DNA of 64,000 bases, taken from positions 17,807,951 to 17,871,950 of the forward strand of contig CM063504.1 in assembly GCA_032207245.1 (NCBI GenBank). Direction: 5' to 3'. Position 1 is the first letter of the stretch, and every line of letters starts with the position of its first letter. The DNA comes from Pardosa pseudoannulata. Taxonomy: Eukaryota; Arthropoda; Arachnida; Araneae; Lycosidae. The notes beneath the pieces were generated by a model. That model did not search any database. It was not told where the DNA came from and saw only the letters and a list, made by a program, of their open reading frames with translations. The translations under genes and the position numbers were made by a program. Below are positions 11,606-25,951 of the stretch, in pieces.

Positions 11606-12754
11606 GTACTTTTATTTACACTTCTCTATTATTATAATTTTATTCCAATAATATTATATTATTAGTTGCCAGTATCGAGGTTCGAGCAGACCAAAGATCT
11701 GTATTCATTATGGCGGCTTACACATATTCTCAATATCCTCCAAGTTTCCCATTATTCACTCCTGGAATAAACCTCGGGATTTATTCTATTTTACAAGGGC
11801 CCAGTTTGTTTGCTTGTGTTGTTCCGGCCTAGGGAGTGACGTCGCCCCCCTATATGATGCTCCCATAGTTAAAAGGCGAAGAAATATCTGCGGCTTGGTA
11901 GGGGCAAATGCTTAAGAGTAAGTGTCTCCTTATGGGAAATAATGATTTGATGACAAAAATATTACCTCTTTAACCTAAAATATTTAGATTGTATTTTTTA
12001 ATTATATATATATATTATTGTATTTTTATTCATACTTCTCTATTATTATATTTTAAATAATATTGTATTTTTATTCATATTTCTCTTATAGTTAAACAAT
12101 TATTATATTTTATTTTAATTATTCAGCTGTTAATAAATGTGTATTGAAAAAAGTGTTCTTGATTTTAATCATTAATTTATTCATTCGGTGATTTAAATGA
12201 TAATTTAGATCAATGTAATATAAACTACCCTACCCAGGTTAAAAGTATATCATATTCTAAATAAAAAATCTGAAAAAAATATTTTTGATTTTCAATCTTG
12301 AATTTATAAATACATGGATTTAAATCATGATTTATATCAATGGAAATTAAATCAACCAATTCTGATTTAAAGTACAGTATATTTTAAATTCCAGCACAAA
12401 ATAAATAAATTAAATCACTATTATTAAATGTTAAAAAATCACTTGTAAATATAAGTAATTTATTATACAATTTTAATTTGAATAATTTCTCAAGTTTTCT
12501 TGCATGTGTAAGTTTTCCAGAAATTATTTGTTTTAAAACAACAACACGAAATCGGGTCGTTCGAAATGGTATTGCCACTTTGTAAAAGGAACATTACCTT
12601 TAGTTAACGTAAAACATTAAGAATTGTCATGGGAAAAGCCTTTAGGAAAATTACGTTAGGGTGGGGCAGACAAATGGAGGCAATTTCTTAATTGCGAAAT
12701 GGATGCCTGTCATTTCCGTAAACTCCCATAGGCTGAATACTACCTAAGATTTTT
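11606..12754. other. AT-rich stretch, possible old repeats
   Basis: No gene is supported. About 11855-11945 is less AT-rich and includes CTGCGGCTTGGTAGGGGC, echoed in reverse complement at about 38070, so it may be part of an old repeat. Around 12150-12360 two diverged blocks share GATTTAAAT and TTTATATCAATG-like motifs and look like an old tandem duplication. Confidence 0.35.
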
Positions 12755-12842
12755 CAACATAGTGTTATTCGTTTAGTGTTAATATGTTATTTTTCTTATA
12801 CAATGTACAATACAGATGAAAATAAATCATATAAATATTAAC

Positions 12843-12894
<52 letters not shown>

Positions 12895-13030
12895 TATATG
12901 TATTTATATAATTATTTATATATATATATTTATATATATATATATATATAATATATATATAATATATACATATATATATTATATATGTATTTATATAATT
13001 ATTTATATATATATATATATAATATATATG

Positions 13031-13093
<63 letters not shown>

Positions 13094-13113
13094 TTATATA
13101 TGTATTTATATAA

Positions 13114-13157
<44 letters not shown>

Positions 13158-13243
13158 GTATATATAAGTATACTTATATATCCAATATAGTGTTATTCGT
13201 TTAGTGTTACTATGTGATTTTTCTTATACGATGTACAATACAG

Positions 13244-13323
<80 letters not shown>

Positions 13324-13345
13324 CATATATACATATATATATAAT
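12755..13345. repeat. TA-rich expansion inside a duplicated ~65 bp segment
   Basis: The block ATAGTGTTATTCGTTTAGTG ... GATGTACAATACAGAT occurs at about 12758-12820 and again at 13188-13244. Each is followed by a long TA tract: 12849-13165 (imperfect, with ATTTATATAATTATTTA units) and 13245-13343. This suggests tandem duplication or slippage of a flank plus microsatellite. Confidence 0.85.
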
Positions 13346-14520
13346 TTTTCTCTGAAACACAAGAAATCTGCACATTCTTTACCATTAAAAGTAATCAAAC
13401 TAAAGTCTTGTCAACATGTACGTGTTGAAAAATCAGCAGATTCAGTTTAGAATTCCTATTCCTGATGAAGAAATGCGTGGATAACTCGTTTGACATCAAT
13501 ATTCTTTTCACCCTATTAAAAGCCATATCGCAAATCAACCTAAGCTAAAATAAATCGGTTCAAAACTCCTCGATGTAACACAAGAAATCTGTCCAATCTT
13601 TACCAGTAAAGGGAATCATAAACTGCATTTTCATATGTGTTAAGGTCTTTACAAGGAAAAAAAATGCATACCTTTGCGATTTTTTTATTTAGTTTTTTTA
13701 GGATTTAGTTTATTTACTATAGCTTTATAATTATTATAATACATTTTATAAATTCTCTATTATTATCAAAGTTTTTTCTTCTATTAAACAACTCTATATG
13801 TTACGTGACTCACTGAAATACATCATCATTGTGAATAGTTAAGATCAGTTTTTAAGATATTAATCAGAATACTAACAAATAGAAAGCCTTTTAAAATCAT
13901 TGGCTGAAAATCAAAAGTTTAAGTGGAGAGAAAAATTTCTCCCTATGTCAATTTGGCTGTAATTCATTTTCTGGTGTCAAAAACTGTTCCTAAACCATTT
14001 AATGTGGTTAAATGGACGTAGTAAGGTACTTCTATTGTTAATAAGAAAAGATTTTGATTCATAGCCAAAAAACAAGGGTAAAAAACTATACTAGCTGTGC
14101 CATATGCTCGAAACACTGATTTTTTTTTTACGTTAGCCTTTAAAGAATGTAATATAACTTTGGCGGGTTATTCCCGCACGAAACTTCTCCTAAATCTGAA
14201 CATATGCAGTGGAATGTTCAACTCTGAGCAATTGTCCTCTGTTCTGAAAAATTTAACCGATTGCTTCGGGCTACAAGATACAAACGTCAGTTTGAAATTT
14301 ACCTATGTGATTAAATATGACAAAATCCCGTATTATCTTAATGTTTGTTTCAGATTTTAAGAATATATAATGAGTAGAAGTTCTACTCAAATTGATCAAA
14401 TTCTTGGAGAAATAAACAGAACGTGAACGATTCTTAAAACCAATTATGTATTTCATCGTATTTTGGTTGCGATGTGTTCTATTTCTTCTGACAGAAGAAA
14501 TAAGAAATTATAACAGATCG
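13346..14520. other. AT-rich stretch with a short duplicated block
   Basis: A block reading ACACAAGAAATCTG ... TCTTTACCA ... occurs at about 13358-13400 and 13577-13620. No gene or recognised element otherwise. Confidence 0.4.
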
Positions 14521-14523
14521 GTA

Positions 14524-16049
<1,526 letters not shown>

Positions 16050-16520
16050 CACTAGACGACCCGACAGACGCTGTCCTGTCTTAACGCTGCAAATCTAATA
16101 ATTATAAGATGTTTTTAAATAAATGATAAATTGTACCTTTTTAATGGAAAAGTAAGGAAAACAATTATTTTAAAGTTACTTGACGCCCCCACGCGTAGAG
16201 TCATCACAAACATAATTAGATTAAATTAAAATTTTCACATCGCCTGTACGATGATTCCATTCTGGGGCTTCTCGTACTAAAGCCCATTGCGCTGATCACA
16301 GCGAAGGGTTTCAAGCGACACTCTAATAATCCCTATAAACGAGCTACTCTGGATTTTTAATTTAAAAAAGCATTTTCTATCGGATTAAATTGTGAATTTA
16401 AACCTTTCTAGAATCATCTTCATTGCATACACAAAATTTCATCCAAAACAGTCCAGCCGTTTAGGAGGTGCTTTATTACAAACACACGGACAGAAGAATT
16501 TTATGTATAAAGATATATAC
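16050..16520 (+). mobile_element. unclassified interspersed repeat following a (TA)n tract
   Basis: It opens ACTAGACGACCCGACAGACG and closes with AAATTTCATCCAAAACAGTC, CCAGCCGTTTAGGAGG and ACACACGGACAGAAGAATTT, followed by TATAAAG. This arrangement (CTAG-type start, 'TTTCATC..AA.AGTCCAGCCGTT' and an ACGGACAGA end) matches a widespread class of arthropod repeats. I cannot assign the class. A similar but diverged architecture is at 49182-50062. Confidence 0.5.
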
Positions 16521-17205
16521 TAATGACTATTATTAGACTTGTTTGAGTTAGGAAAATACATGTGACGAAATTTTTATTATTATCTGTTAACTATTACATT
16601 TACTTACAATGACATGACCTTTTAAAAACCTTTTTATCTTTAAAGATGATAGATGACTGTAAGCTCAAACGTTCAATATCCAAACTGTGTTTAAATATTT
16701 AAAAGAATAAAGCTTACATATTTAAGTATTCTTTAAAATTTTACAAAGTACTTTCTGAATTTCTTTCCATTGAAGTTTAGAAAAATTTACAGTAACACCT
16801 GTTCTGTTTACATGATGATGAAAGGACCTAAAAAATATTATTTTATGTGGAATACCTTTATAGGCAGTTTAAATATTTGCATGTTGAGCCTTTGTGTATA
16901 TAGCCGTAAAGTATTATGTTGGGTTGCATACAGAGATCTAATTTAGTTTTATTTAAGTGATTTAACAGGTGAGGATTATAACAGATTTGCTACATTTTGG
17001 TGATTTTGTATAAAATAAATAAAGTATTCCGAGGAAATAAAAAAATGTCATTACAGGCAGTTTATTTTTATACGCAGGTATCACTGTATAAAGCTACTGT
17101 TAACATTTTAGAATCAAATTTAGTATTTATCGGGACAGACAATTCATTCCATATATAAAGGGGAAATATTATTAAAAAAAATATTATTCATTTTCTATTG
17201 TTAGC
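16521..17205. other. AT-rich stretch, nothing recognised
   Basis: No open frame of note and no repeat related to the rest of the window. Confidence 0.35.
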
Positions 17206-17383
17206 GCCGAACGATTGTTAGAGTGCTGGCTTTCGGTACCGGAGTTCGTGGGTTCGAATCCCACTGTGGCATGGATGTTCGTAGCCGTTCGGAATCGGCT
17301 TTAAGCTGTAGGTCCCAGTCTCATTAGCCCTCGTATTGCAAAAAGTAGACCGTAGCACTTCAAACCGAATCAAACCAAACCTA
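17206..17383 (+). mobile_element. SINE family 1
   Basis: A near-complete copy: GCCGAACGATTGTTAGAGTG head, B box GGTTCGAATCCCACTG, GTAGCCGTTCGGAATCGGC, GCAAAAAGTAGACCGTAGC and a CAAAC-rich tail. The A box is mutated. Confidence 0.88.
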
Positions 17384-17444
17384 TTGTCAGCAGCACTGTT
17401 ACGCATTTAAAGTCATATTTTGCTAAATTACATTTTTATTATTA

Positions 17445-17703
17445 TTTCCAAAGCGGGGTCTCTTGCCTTTATAGCAAACTTCCATTCCCATTAACCTGTT
17501 GAGTATTTTATTATAAGAGCACCATATATGGAACCAATATTACTCCCTACGGACAACACAGGCAAATAAAGTGTATCCTCATAATTTAAAATCAGGAACC
17601 AACGTAAAGACACCCCCCAGGATCAGTCTGCCATCTCCAGAAGTATCGTTTGAACTTTGGGAGCATTTCGACCACAAATCTACTTTATGTCCCCCAGCCA
17701 TCA
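17445..17703 (-). mobile_element. SINE family 2 body, minus strand
   Basis: It aligns to 38024-38275, to 57985-58237 and in reverse complement to 36660-36860. Shared blocks include TCTGCCATCTCCAGA, AGTATCGTTTGA and CGACCACAAATCTACTTTA. The tRNA-like head is absent, so it is a truncated copy. Confidence 0.65.
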
Positions 17704-17846
17704 TTAATAAATACGGGGGAGGGGGTTGAATGGCTCGAGCCTCGACTTCGCAACCCTATGGTTACAATATCAATGCCTTTGCTCCAGAATTACATTTATA
17801 CAATAATTATTTCCTCTGGAAATCATTTAATGTTGTATGTCGATTG

Positions 17847-18364
17847 TTAACACATTGCATGCGGGACACGTACTAGTACGTTTTCTGACGATTGATACTT
17901 GAGCTCGAGACACATACTAGTACGAGCTAGTGTAACAACATGATTTGCTTGTGAGTACAAAAGTAACGATATATAAAGGAAAATGAAGCCGAATGTTCTT
18001 GTGTACTACATAGATTCTGCAAAAATTTAGACAAATAAAAACTAGTTTTTACATCAGTCGATGAGGAACCACAGAAAGGGAAGGTTGATTAAAAAATCAA
18101 TTTAGATTTAAAATTAATATTTTATTTATCCTTGCGAAAATGATATTATGTATATATATTTAATATAATATCTATTACATATATATTTGTTTATTTGTCT
18201 ATTTATATATTTGTTTATACATTTCAATATAAAATGCGAAAAGTTGGTTAAAAAAGGATATAATTTTCGATCTATTGGGATTTAACTGAATAACTAAATT
18301 TACGAGCAAAACGCCCGCTCCCGGTACAATTCCGCTGCGAAATGTACCGCACTTAATGTGTTAA
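17847..18364. mobile_element. TTAA-flanked MITE (family B), copy 1
   Basis: TTAA lies at both ends. The left end TTAACACATTGCATGCGGGACA and the right end in reverse complement TTAACACATTAAGTGCGG are inverted repeats. A second copy at 54274-54851 matches along its length, apart from the expanded TA tract there. There is no coding frame. TTAA duplication points to mobilisation by a piggyBac-type transposase, consistent with the decayed one at 52173-53239. Confidence 0.8.
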
Positions 18365-20320
18365 CAGTTTTCCCAAAAAAATGTTGCAAATACGCCAATG
18401 CGCAAAAGCCATAAAATAAAAGAAATAAGTGCATTTAAGCTACCAGATTAAAAACTACAATTTATCTTTTATCCAATGCAGTAGCTTAAAATTGATAATC
18501 ATACATTTGTGTGGGACAACAGGTAACATCCATCATAATTCAGTGAAGTTTAAAAACCGATTTTTAAGTCGAAATCTGCTTTTTCTTGAGTTTTCTGTAG
18601 ATTTTAAGGCATGAACGTTACAAAGCGTTTTAGTAAATTTTAAACCTACAGTTATGAAAATTTGTACACCTTCTGCATTTTTATTAATCAAAATTTTTTT
18701 AAAAGTTTTAATTTGAACCTAAATTTAAACAATTCAGAACAAAAGAACAATTTTCCCACCTTCTTAAATTCTTAGAAATATACTATTTTTATCACATCAA
18801 CTATTTATTTCTTAAAAAGTAATCAAGACTGCTAAAATAATATAGCTTAAGTTCCATCTGGTGCTGATAATTTAATAAAACATTTGTTTCATTGTGCCTT
18901 TTCAATGTCAAGTTGAAAATAAAGTTGGATTGTGCAAGTACATATTCTAAAATTTAACTTTAAACAATGATATTTGACTCTTAATTTGACAAGATGTTTT
19001 TTCAAATATTTTTTAATTTCTGTTATTTTCCCATGTCTGTATAGACATTAAGATCTCTGTAAAATAAAAAAAATATATATCACTTTCCATTTTTGAGATA
19101 ATTAATGTCCCCTGAAGCAAACACTGACAATTATGTTATATAGTAGTTATAAATATATATGTCCGGTGTAGAGGCCAGACTTAGCCAAATTAAGGGTTAA
19201 ATTTCATTATATTTCATTAATTTCTAGTCCCTATGCTGTGTTTTCAATCACATCTTTCAAAGGTTAAAAGAGTTTTAATTTCGTTTTAAAAACCGTACTC
19301 ATTCAATTTATATTTTGTAAGATATGTGAAACCAACAATTGCAAACTTTTTCTATCCACATTCTATGTTTAAATCTTTAGGTCTCCCGTGTTGTTATGAT
19401 ATACATTAGATATAAAGCTTTAAATTTCATACGTCTAACTGAAAAAGATAATTAAACTTACGAAGCTACAACAAATTATTTTCTGCTTAAAATATAGTTT
19501 ATTGTGTATAACATGTGATGCACAAGCGTATAGAGAAATAGATGTGTATATCATTTGAGATGTACAGAATGGATAAAGGGTAAAGGATATTGAAACCCTT
19601 AAAAGAAAAATATTTCTTGATTTTTTTTTATGTGTGTACGTTACAAGATACGTTAACAAGAAAATACCAGAAAAGCCATTAGTCAAAATTGTAACGGACA
19701 GACAATTTCTGCATGGGGAAAAAGTAAAATTGATCGTAAGCATATTCATAAGTGCGATGGCTTTATTTTTCTCTTACAGAAATCTCAGATAAATTAATTT
19801 TCCTTTTAACATATTAATAACAAAATTATTAAGTGTGAAAATTGTAGAAGTGTCCCTAACCAATTTGTGAAGCATTGAAAGCAAAAGGATCAAAACAAAC
19901 GGACTACATAAAAATATTAAAAACCTTTTAGCAAGCTTTGTGTCGTCCTTGGAACGAAAATCGAATTTATCGAAGGTACAGCACCGAAGCTTTCATTGTC
20001 AGACTTATTTCGTGTTCGCAGCCTGACATATCCAAACAAAATTTCCTTTTCCCGGAAGGTATCAAAGACTTATGAATCAATATAAGCTGCTTTGTTTCGG
20101 AATATATTTTTGCACTTATGTAAACAGCATTTATATTCTTCATAGTGGTAATAGTCTACTTTAAATAACTATGAGAAAAAATCAGAAGAAGCTGTGATGG
20201 TTGAATAAATAATAGCTAGAAAGCCAGGAAGAGCATTCCAGTAGAAAGTAATTTAAATAAACACGAAAATAAGTTTAAAAACAAACATTACAGATTCTTA
20301 TCTGAAGAGGTGAATTCTAA
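18365..20320. other. AT-rich stretch, no supported gene
   Basis: Short open frames only. One (19435-19749, minus) has hydrophobic runs but no identifiable domain. A CTTTTCAATGTCAAG block near 18898 resembles the 2.5/7.1 kb repeat. Confidence 0.35.
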
Positions 20321-20321
20321 A

Positions 20322-20540
20322 ACAGGGAGGGAAACTTTTCAACCACGGAGGGCCACATCGTGTGTTAGCACATAGGCCTCGGGCCGCACTCATTTCATAG
20401 ACACGTTTTCTGAGGAGAGGAGTAAAAATTATTATTCTGCCTCCATCCGCAACATGTAAATATTGAATAAGACTTTTTTAATTGAATCGACTAATCAAAA
20501 TCATTATTATTTTAACAGTTCGTGATTAGAAATAACTAAT
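20322..20540 (+). mobile_element. hAT-like end fragment
   Basis: It begins CAGGGAGGGAAACTTTTCAA, then ACCACGGAGGGCCACAT, and has CCTCGGGCCGCACTCAT shortly after. This resembles the left terminal region common in hAT elements (CAGGG...CTTTT...GGGCCACA). No matching right end was found; a TA tract cuts it at 20541. Confidence 0.5.
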
Positions 20541-20542
20541 AG

Positions 20543-21294
<752 letters not shown>

Positions 21295-21361
21295 CATTTA
21301 TTTCAAATATATAGAAATAATTTACGATCATTTCAATTTTAATTGATTGTTTTGGTTTAAT

Positions 21362-21490
21362 TGATTGTAAGCTGTAGCCCAGGGGACAATTTCGGTTACG
21401 GATTAAAAAGGGGAAAGCAAAAGGAAGCGGGAATTTTTAGCCCTTGACTTAAGATTTGAAAACCATTGAGAATTTACTCGGGGTGTCTTA
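21362..21490 (+). mobile_element. repeat family R1, partial copy C
   Basis: Blocks AAGCTGTAGCCCAGGGGACA, AAAAAGGGGAAAGCAAAAG and GCGGGAATTTTTAGCCCTTGA match 30570-30680. Only the 3' quarter of the family is present, and a TA tract lies about 70 bases upstream. Confidence 0.6.
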
Positions 21491-22209
21491 GGGGTTTTAT
21501 TCAAAATGCCTACATTAGTTTCCCGATCCAGTTTACTTTACCTAATATAGGTAGTAACAATTCAAGCATATAAAAGTAGATATAAAAATGTACATATGTG
21601 CACATTTGTGGATAAATACACATATCCCTCTTCTTCAAATCTCCAAAAATCTTCAGTTCTCCTTACTTCAAATTTGCTTCGTTTTTCTTTAAAACATTGC
21701 AAAAATAAAAGTCCTTATTCACCGGAACAAAATTTAAATTTTTCCTACCTAAATAATATCCCGGCAGTTCTACGCACAAGTTTTACTGATTTAGTTGCAG
21801 CTAATGGGTCTTTTATGTACTTGAACGCGTCAAACTGCTTTGAATTATAGGTAGACGTAAGACTTTTCAAGGTGATGCACCGTTTGGAGATCACATTTAA
21901 TTTGCCCTTGAAATATTCCAGAAATTTCTGTGACTAACGGGCTGAAATATGTAAGGATTCTTTTACAAAAAGAGGCTACGAAATGTCTATAAATATTTTT
22001 AAAATATTTTGTTAGTGTAAAGTATCTTTGGAGCTTTGATTTTGCAGTAATGACTGGAATAAAATTCTGTTTTGAATATAATTTTTGTAAGCTTAAAGAC
22101 ACATCCATATTACGGCTCAACAAAATTAAAAAATAATTACAGTTATTTGAAATAAAAAGTTACTATTGCTGAACTGAATTAAAATATATTTTACTAAGTA
22201 AATTAGTTT
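21491..22209. other. no supported gene
   Basis: Two open frames (21596-21850 plus and 21845-22123 minus) show no domain or splice evidence. The rest is AT-rich. Confidence 0.35.
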
Positions 22210-22395
22210 TAGGTGACTGTTTGTTTAATATGGTACTAAATACCGTAATAAATTGTACTATAATAAATTTTATGCTATAATAATTAATAGGCTACCAAAT
22301 TTATATGGGAAACGTATTAACCATTATAATTTCAGGAAAGACATAAAGCCTTTTTTAATTATATCAGTACGTAAAACTTTATTTTTAATTATATA

Positions 22396-23331
22396 CAGTG
22401 AAACCTCTCTGAGCGGCCACCCCTCCGTTCCGAGAATATTTGGCAGCTTAGAGGGGTTGACCGCTCTGAAGGGTTTTATTTACTATTATAAGATAATTAC
22501 TATAATGCGTAATATAAACAAGTTTGACATATATTCCTTATGTAAATGAAATTTAAAACTTAAGAGAAACTGGTACTTTATTTCATGCTTCTTTGCATTT
22601 TTTTAAAGTAAAATTCTACAATTTGTTTCCGTTTGTTCTGTAGTCTTCGTACTCCTTCAAAATCAAATTATTTTCTTTAATGACTTTGTTGATTTCCGTT
22701 CTCCCGCAGTTAAAAAATTCATCTAACTTTCTTGCCGATTTGCTATTCTCATATTCAAGCAGCTCTGCTCGAGATTTAGAAAAACGCATTTTGACATCGT
22801 TGCTACTCAGATACTGACAAACTAATGAAATGAAACGGGCTTGAATGACAGTTTTGCTGACAGAGGTGCAATTCTTCCTTAACTTTACCGATTGGAATTC
22901 CAAACAAAGGCCCTAGGTCACCTTCAACGGTTGATTGTCCAGTTCCTCCCTCACCTTCTATAGAAGGTGCAATGGGGATTCCCTATCTGAAGGGTGTGGG
23001 GAGAATACAAAAGTGATAGCACATTTATTCTTTCTTAGAAAGGGGGGGGGACCGCGGGAATGGATTTCTCAAGTTATTCCTTTGTCTTATATCCGACCAT
23101 AAACCTAACCTTGAGTTTTTACGCTCAAAATTAAAGCATAGAGTGAAGTAGAATTTCCCGAAAAATCAAGGAGGCAATCCCACTTGGTGGAAGTTTAGAA
23201 GGGGTCGGGTGGCCGCTGATAAAGGTTATTTTACCATTAGGTCTATGAGTCGAAAAGTCCGTGCCATGAAAAATTGGTCATTTAGAAGGGTGACTGCTAT
23301 ACAGGGGTGGCCGCTCGAAGAAGTTTCACTG
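22396..23331 (-). mobile_element. pogo/Tigger-like transposon, internally deleted
   Basis: The ends are TATA|CAGTGAAACCTCTCTGAGCG and, in reverse complement, CAGTGAAACTTCTTCGAGCG. These are inverted repeats of more than 25 bases flanked by TA. The element is about 936 bases. It retains only the N-terminal part of the transposase (22616-22903, minus strand). It sits in copy 1 of a local duplication; copy 2 has the empty site near 24347-24360. Confidence 0.88.
22616..22903 (-). pseudogene. CENP-B-type helix-turn-helix fragment of a pogo-like transposase
   Basis: The 95-codon frame ends with a segment reading SARKLDEFFNCGRTEINKVI followed by KENNLILKEYED. This fits the N-terminal psq/CENP-B DNA-binding domain of pogo/Tigger transposases ('...S.RKLA..FG...T.I..ILK.K..IL..YE'), where the domain binds the element ends. 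The DDE catalytic domain is absent, so the product could not transpose by itself. The location inside matching TIRs supports the call. No host gene function is suggested. Confidence 0.7.
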
Positions 23332-23970
23332 TATATGAAATGATAGACAAACCGGACCCATATTTATAAGGTAATACCTCTTTTGAATTGCCCCTATTAT
23401 TTTTCTCATCCCGGGCATACTAGGCGGACAAGTGTCCAGTTAATCTTCTGTCATGAATAAATACATCATTCCTTGTTGCCGAACGCAAATCATCTCATCA
23501 AAATCAGGACAAAATCCGGAAAAATATGAACCAGACAGTGTCAGAATGCTCTCTGCGTAGAACTCGCAAAGCCAACCTTAAGCGAGAGAGAACCAAGTAC
23601 CACGTGGGGTTTAAGTCTGGTGGGAAAATGCTCATACAAAAATTATTTTCTTAAAGAGAGTGATTTTTGACTACAGACATCTGCCAAAGTGTGACGTTCA
23701 GGATAACTATTATTGCTGATCGTTACAGAGTTTTCCTGTGAGTTTTATTACTTTCTTATTAAAAATACCAGAAATAGATAGAACTTTTAGCTTTGAGGAT
23801 CAGAGAAAGAACTTCGGGGTTCGACAGAAGGAATGAAAACTTCCTCGTTCGAATTTGATGGCTCGGAAAATAGGATTAATATAAAGAGGAGAAATTAAGA
23901 TTTAGAATAATAACTGGGGAAAAAGGATAATTTTGGATAGAATTTAGGGGCTTAGATATTGATATCATTA

Positions 23971-23972
23971 CG

Positions 23973-24042
<70 letters not shown>
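23971..24042. repeat. self-complementary microsatellite (CA)n(TA)n(TG)n
   Basis: CA units, then TA units, then TG units form a near-perfect palindrome of about 72 bases. In the second duplicate copy the same place (about 24998-25020) has only short TATATGTGTGTGTATATA, so the tract has expanded or contracted since duplication. Confidence 0.97.
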
Positions 24043-24043
<1 letters not shown>

Positions 24044-24168
24044 AATTTATTTGACTCCTTGTGATATTATTGATATTAGCTACATTTTGTAACTTTAATA
24101 TGCTATAGAAGACATGATAAATTAAATAAAAAATACTGATTGGTTTTGAAAAGGGTGAATATTATAAC

Positions 24169-25157
24169 ATGACTGTTGGTTTAATATAGTACTAAATACC
24201 ATAATAAATTATACCATAATAAATTATATGCTATAATAAATAATATGCCACCAAATTTATATGGGAAACGTATTAACCATTAAAGTTTCCGGAAAGACAT
24301 AGAGCCTTTTTGAATTATATTAATACGTAAAACTTTATTTTTAATTATATATATATATGATAAGATAGATAAACTGGACCCATATTTATAAGGGAAACCC
24401 CTTTTGAATTGTCCCTATTATTTTCCTCATCCCGGGCATACTGGGCTACCAAGAGTCCAGTTAATTTTCTATCATGAATAAATACATCACTCATCGTGGA
24501 CAAACGTAAATTTTTATTTCATCTCATCAAAATAGGGATAAAATCTGGAGAAATCTGAACCAGACAGTGTCAGAATGCTCTCTGCGTAGATCTCACAATG
24601 CCAACCTTGAGCGAGGGAGAACCAAGTACCATGTGGGGTTTAAGTCTGGTGGGAAAATACTGAGACAACAATTAATTTCTTAAAAAGTGATTTTTGACTA
24701 CAGACATCTACCAAAGTGTGACATTCAAGGAAAACTATTATTGCTGATCATTACTGAGTTTTCCTGGAAGAGTTATTACTTTCTTATCAAATATACCAGA
24801 AATAGATAGCATTTTTAGCTTTGTGGATCAGAGAAAGAATTTCGGGGTTCGGCTGAAGAAATGAAAACTTCCTCGTTCGAATTTGATGGCTCGGAAAATA
24901 GGATTAATATAAAGAGGAAAATTAAGATTTAGAATAATGAATGGGGAAAAGGAATAATCTTGGATAGAATTTAGGGGCTTAGATATAGATATCATTACAT
25001 ATATATGTGTGTGTATATATCTATACAATTTATTCGAATCCTTGTGATATTATTGATATTAGCTACATTTTGAAATTGTAATATACTATAGAAGACATGA
25101 AAGATTAGATAAAAAAAACTGATTGGTTTTGAGAAGGGTGATTATTATAGCATATAA
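24169..25157 (+). repeat. tandem segmental duplication, copy 2 (empty site)
   Basis: It aligns to 22210-24168 but lacks the pogo-like element. At 24340-24360 the flanks AACTTTATTTTTAATTATAT and GATAGATAAACTGGACCCAT are joined by a short TA run. The copies differ by scattered substitutions and small gaps. Copy 1 ends and copy 2 starts within the block AACATGACTGTT/GGTTTAATATAGT. Confidence 0.9.
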
Positions 25158-25864
25158 TAATTATTCTTTTATAGAGTTTAAGATTATCTTGTTCATTTAC
25201 TTATTTTATTCAAAGAAAGTATTTTGAGTTTTTCTTTTCATTTATATGAGAAAAAAATAATTTCCAAAAGTTTTTTTCTTTTCAAATTCTTTAAAATACC
25301 TTATTGTTTACCGATTTTATTTATTTACTCTTTTTGTGAGTTCGTTAACATTAGTTTTAAAACTTACTTTTCTTTTTCAGTATTGCTAACATTTTCCTTT
25401 GAATTTATCTTATACAACTAATTGTGACACGAATAAGTCTTTTTTTTTCAAAATACGATCGTTAAAGTGTTATCGAAAATATTATCACTTTTTTTAGTAG
25501 ACCGATATATTGATCGATACATTTTAAAGCGAGTGACAGTGAAGGATACCGTAAGTTTTATTTCATAACTGATAAAAATAGCTCCTATTCGGTAATTTAT
25601 TGGTGTTATGTTTTGCCGAGATATAATCAATGAACGGATAATTTAAAGAGCTACTGCCCATTATATTTGTGCATTTTTGTAGATGTAAGTGAGTGAATGT
25701 TTATATACCGGTATTTGTTTATACGTTTAGATGTTTGAATAAGGTTTTCGTTACTTATATTCATATTGGGACAAATATTAAAAGTTTTGAAACAAAGATT
25801 CAGTATTGCTATATAAACGATTACACATGGATAAAAATATTAATTTTTTTTTTCGTTTTTCCAG
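25158..25864 (+). other. AT-rich DNA upstream of exon A ending in a splice acceptor
   Basis: No coding region is supported. The last bases are a pyrimidine run followed by CGTTTTTCCAG, a good 3' splice site directly before the exon at 25865. So at least one 5' exon should lie upstream, either in this window unrecognised or outside it. Confidence 0.6.
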
Positions 25865-25951
25865 ATGGAATATCGAAACAACTTGGATGTGTTTTTGCAT
25901 CCTGAAAGCTGCTATCATGCCTGCAGCGCGGGTATCGCCAGCTACCACTAA
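25865..25951 (+). promoter_or_regulatory. possible upstream open frame in the 5' exon
   Basis: The exon starts exactly with ATG after the acceptor AG. This frame (opening MEYRNNLDVFLHPE) closes with TAA after 28 codons and overlaps the inferred kinase start at 25917 in another frame. If translated it would reduce initiation at 25917. This is inference from position only. Confidence 0.35.

Larger units (their letters stand above)
22210..24168 (+). repeat. tandem segmental duplication, copy 1 (filled site)
   Basis: Apart from the transposon at 22396-23331, this segment aligns along its whole length to 24169-25157. Shared blocks include ATGGGAAACGTATTAACCAT, CATCCCGGGCATACT, CCAGACAGTGTCAGAATGC, TGGGGTTTAAGTCTGGTGGG and GAAAACTTCCTCGTTCGAAT. 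Without the insertion each copy is about 1.0 kb. I saw no coding region in either copy. Confidence 0.9.
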
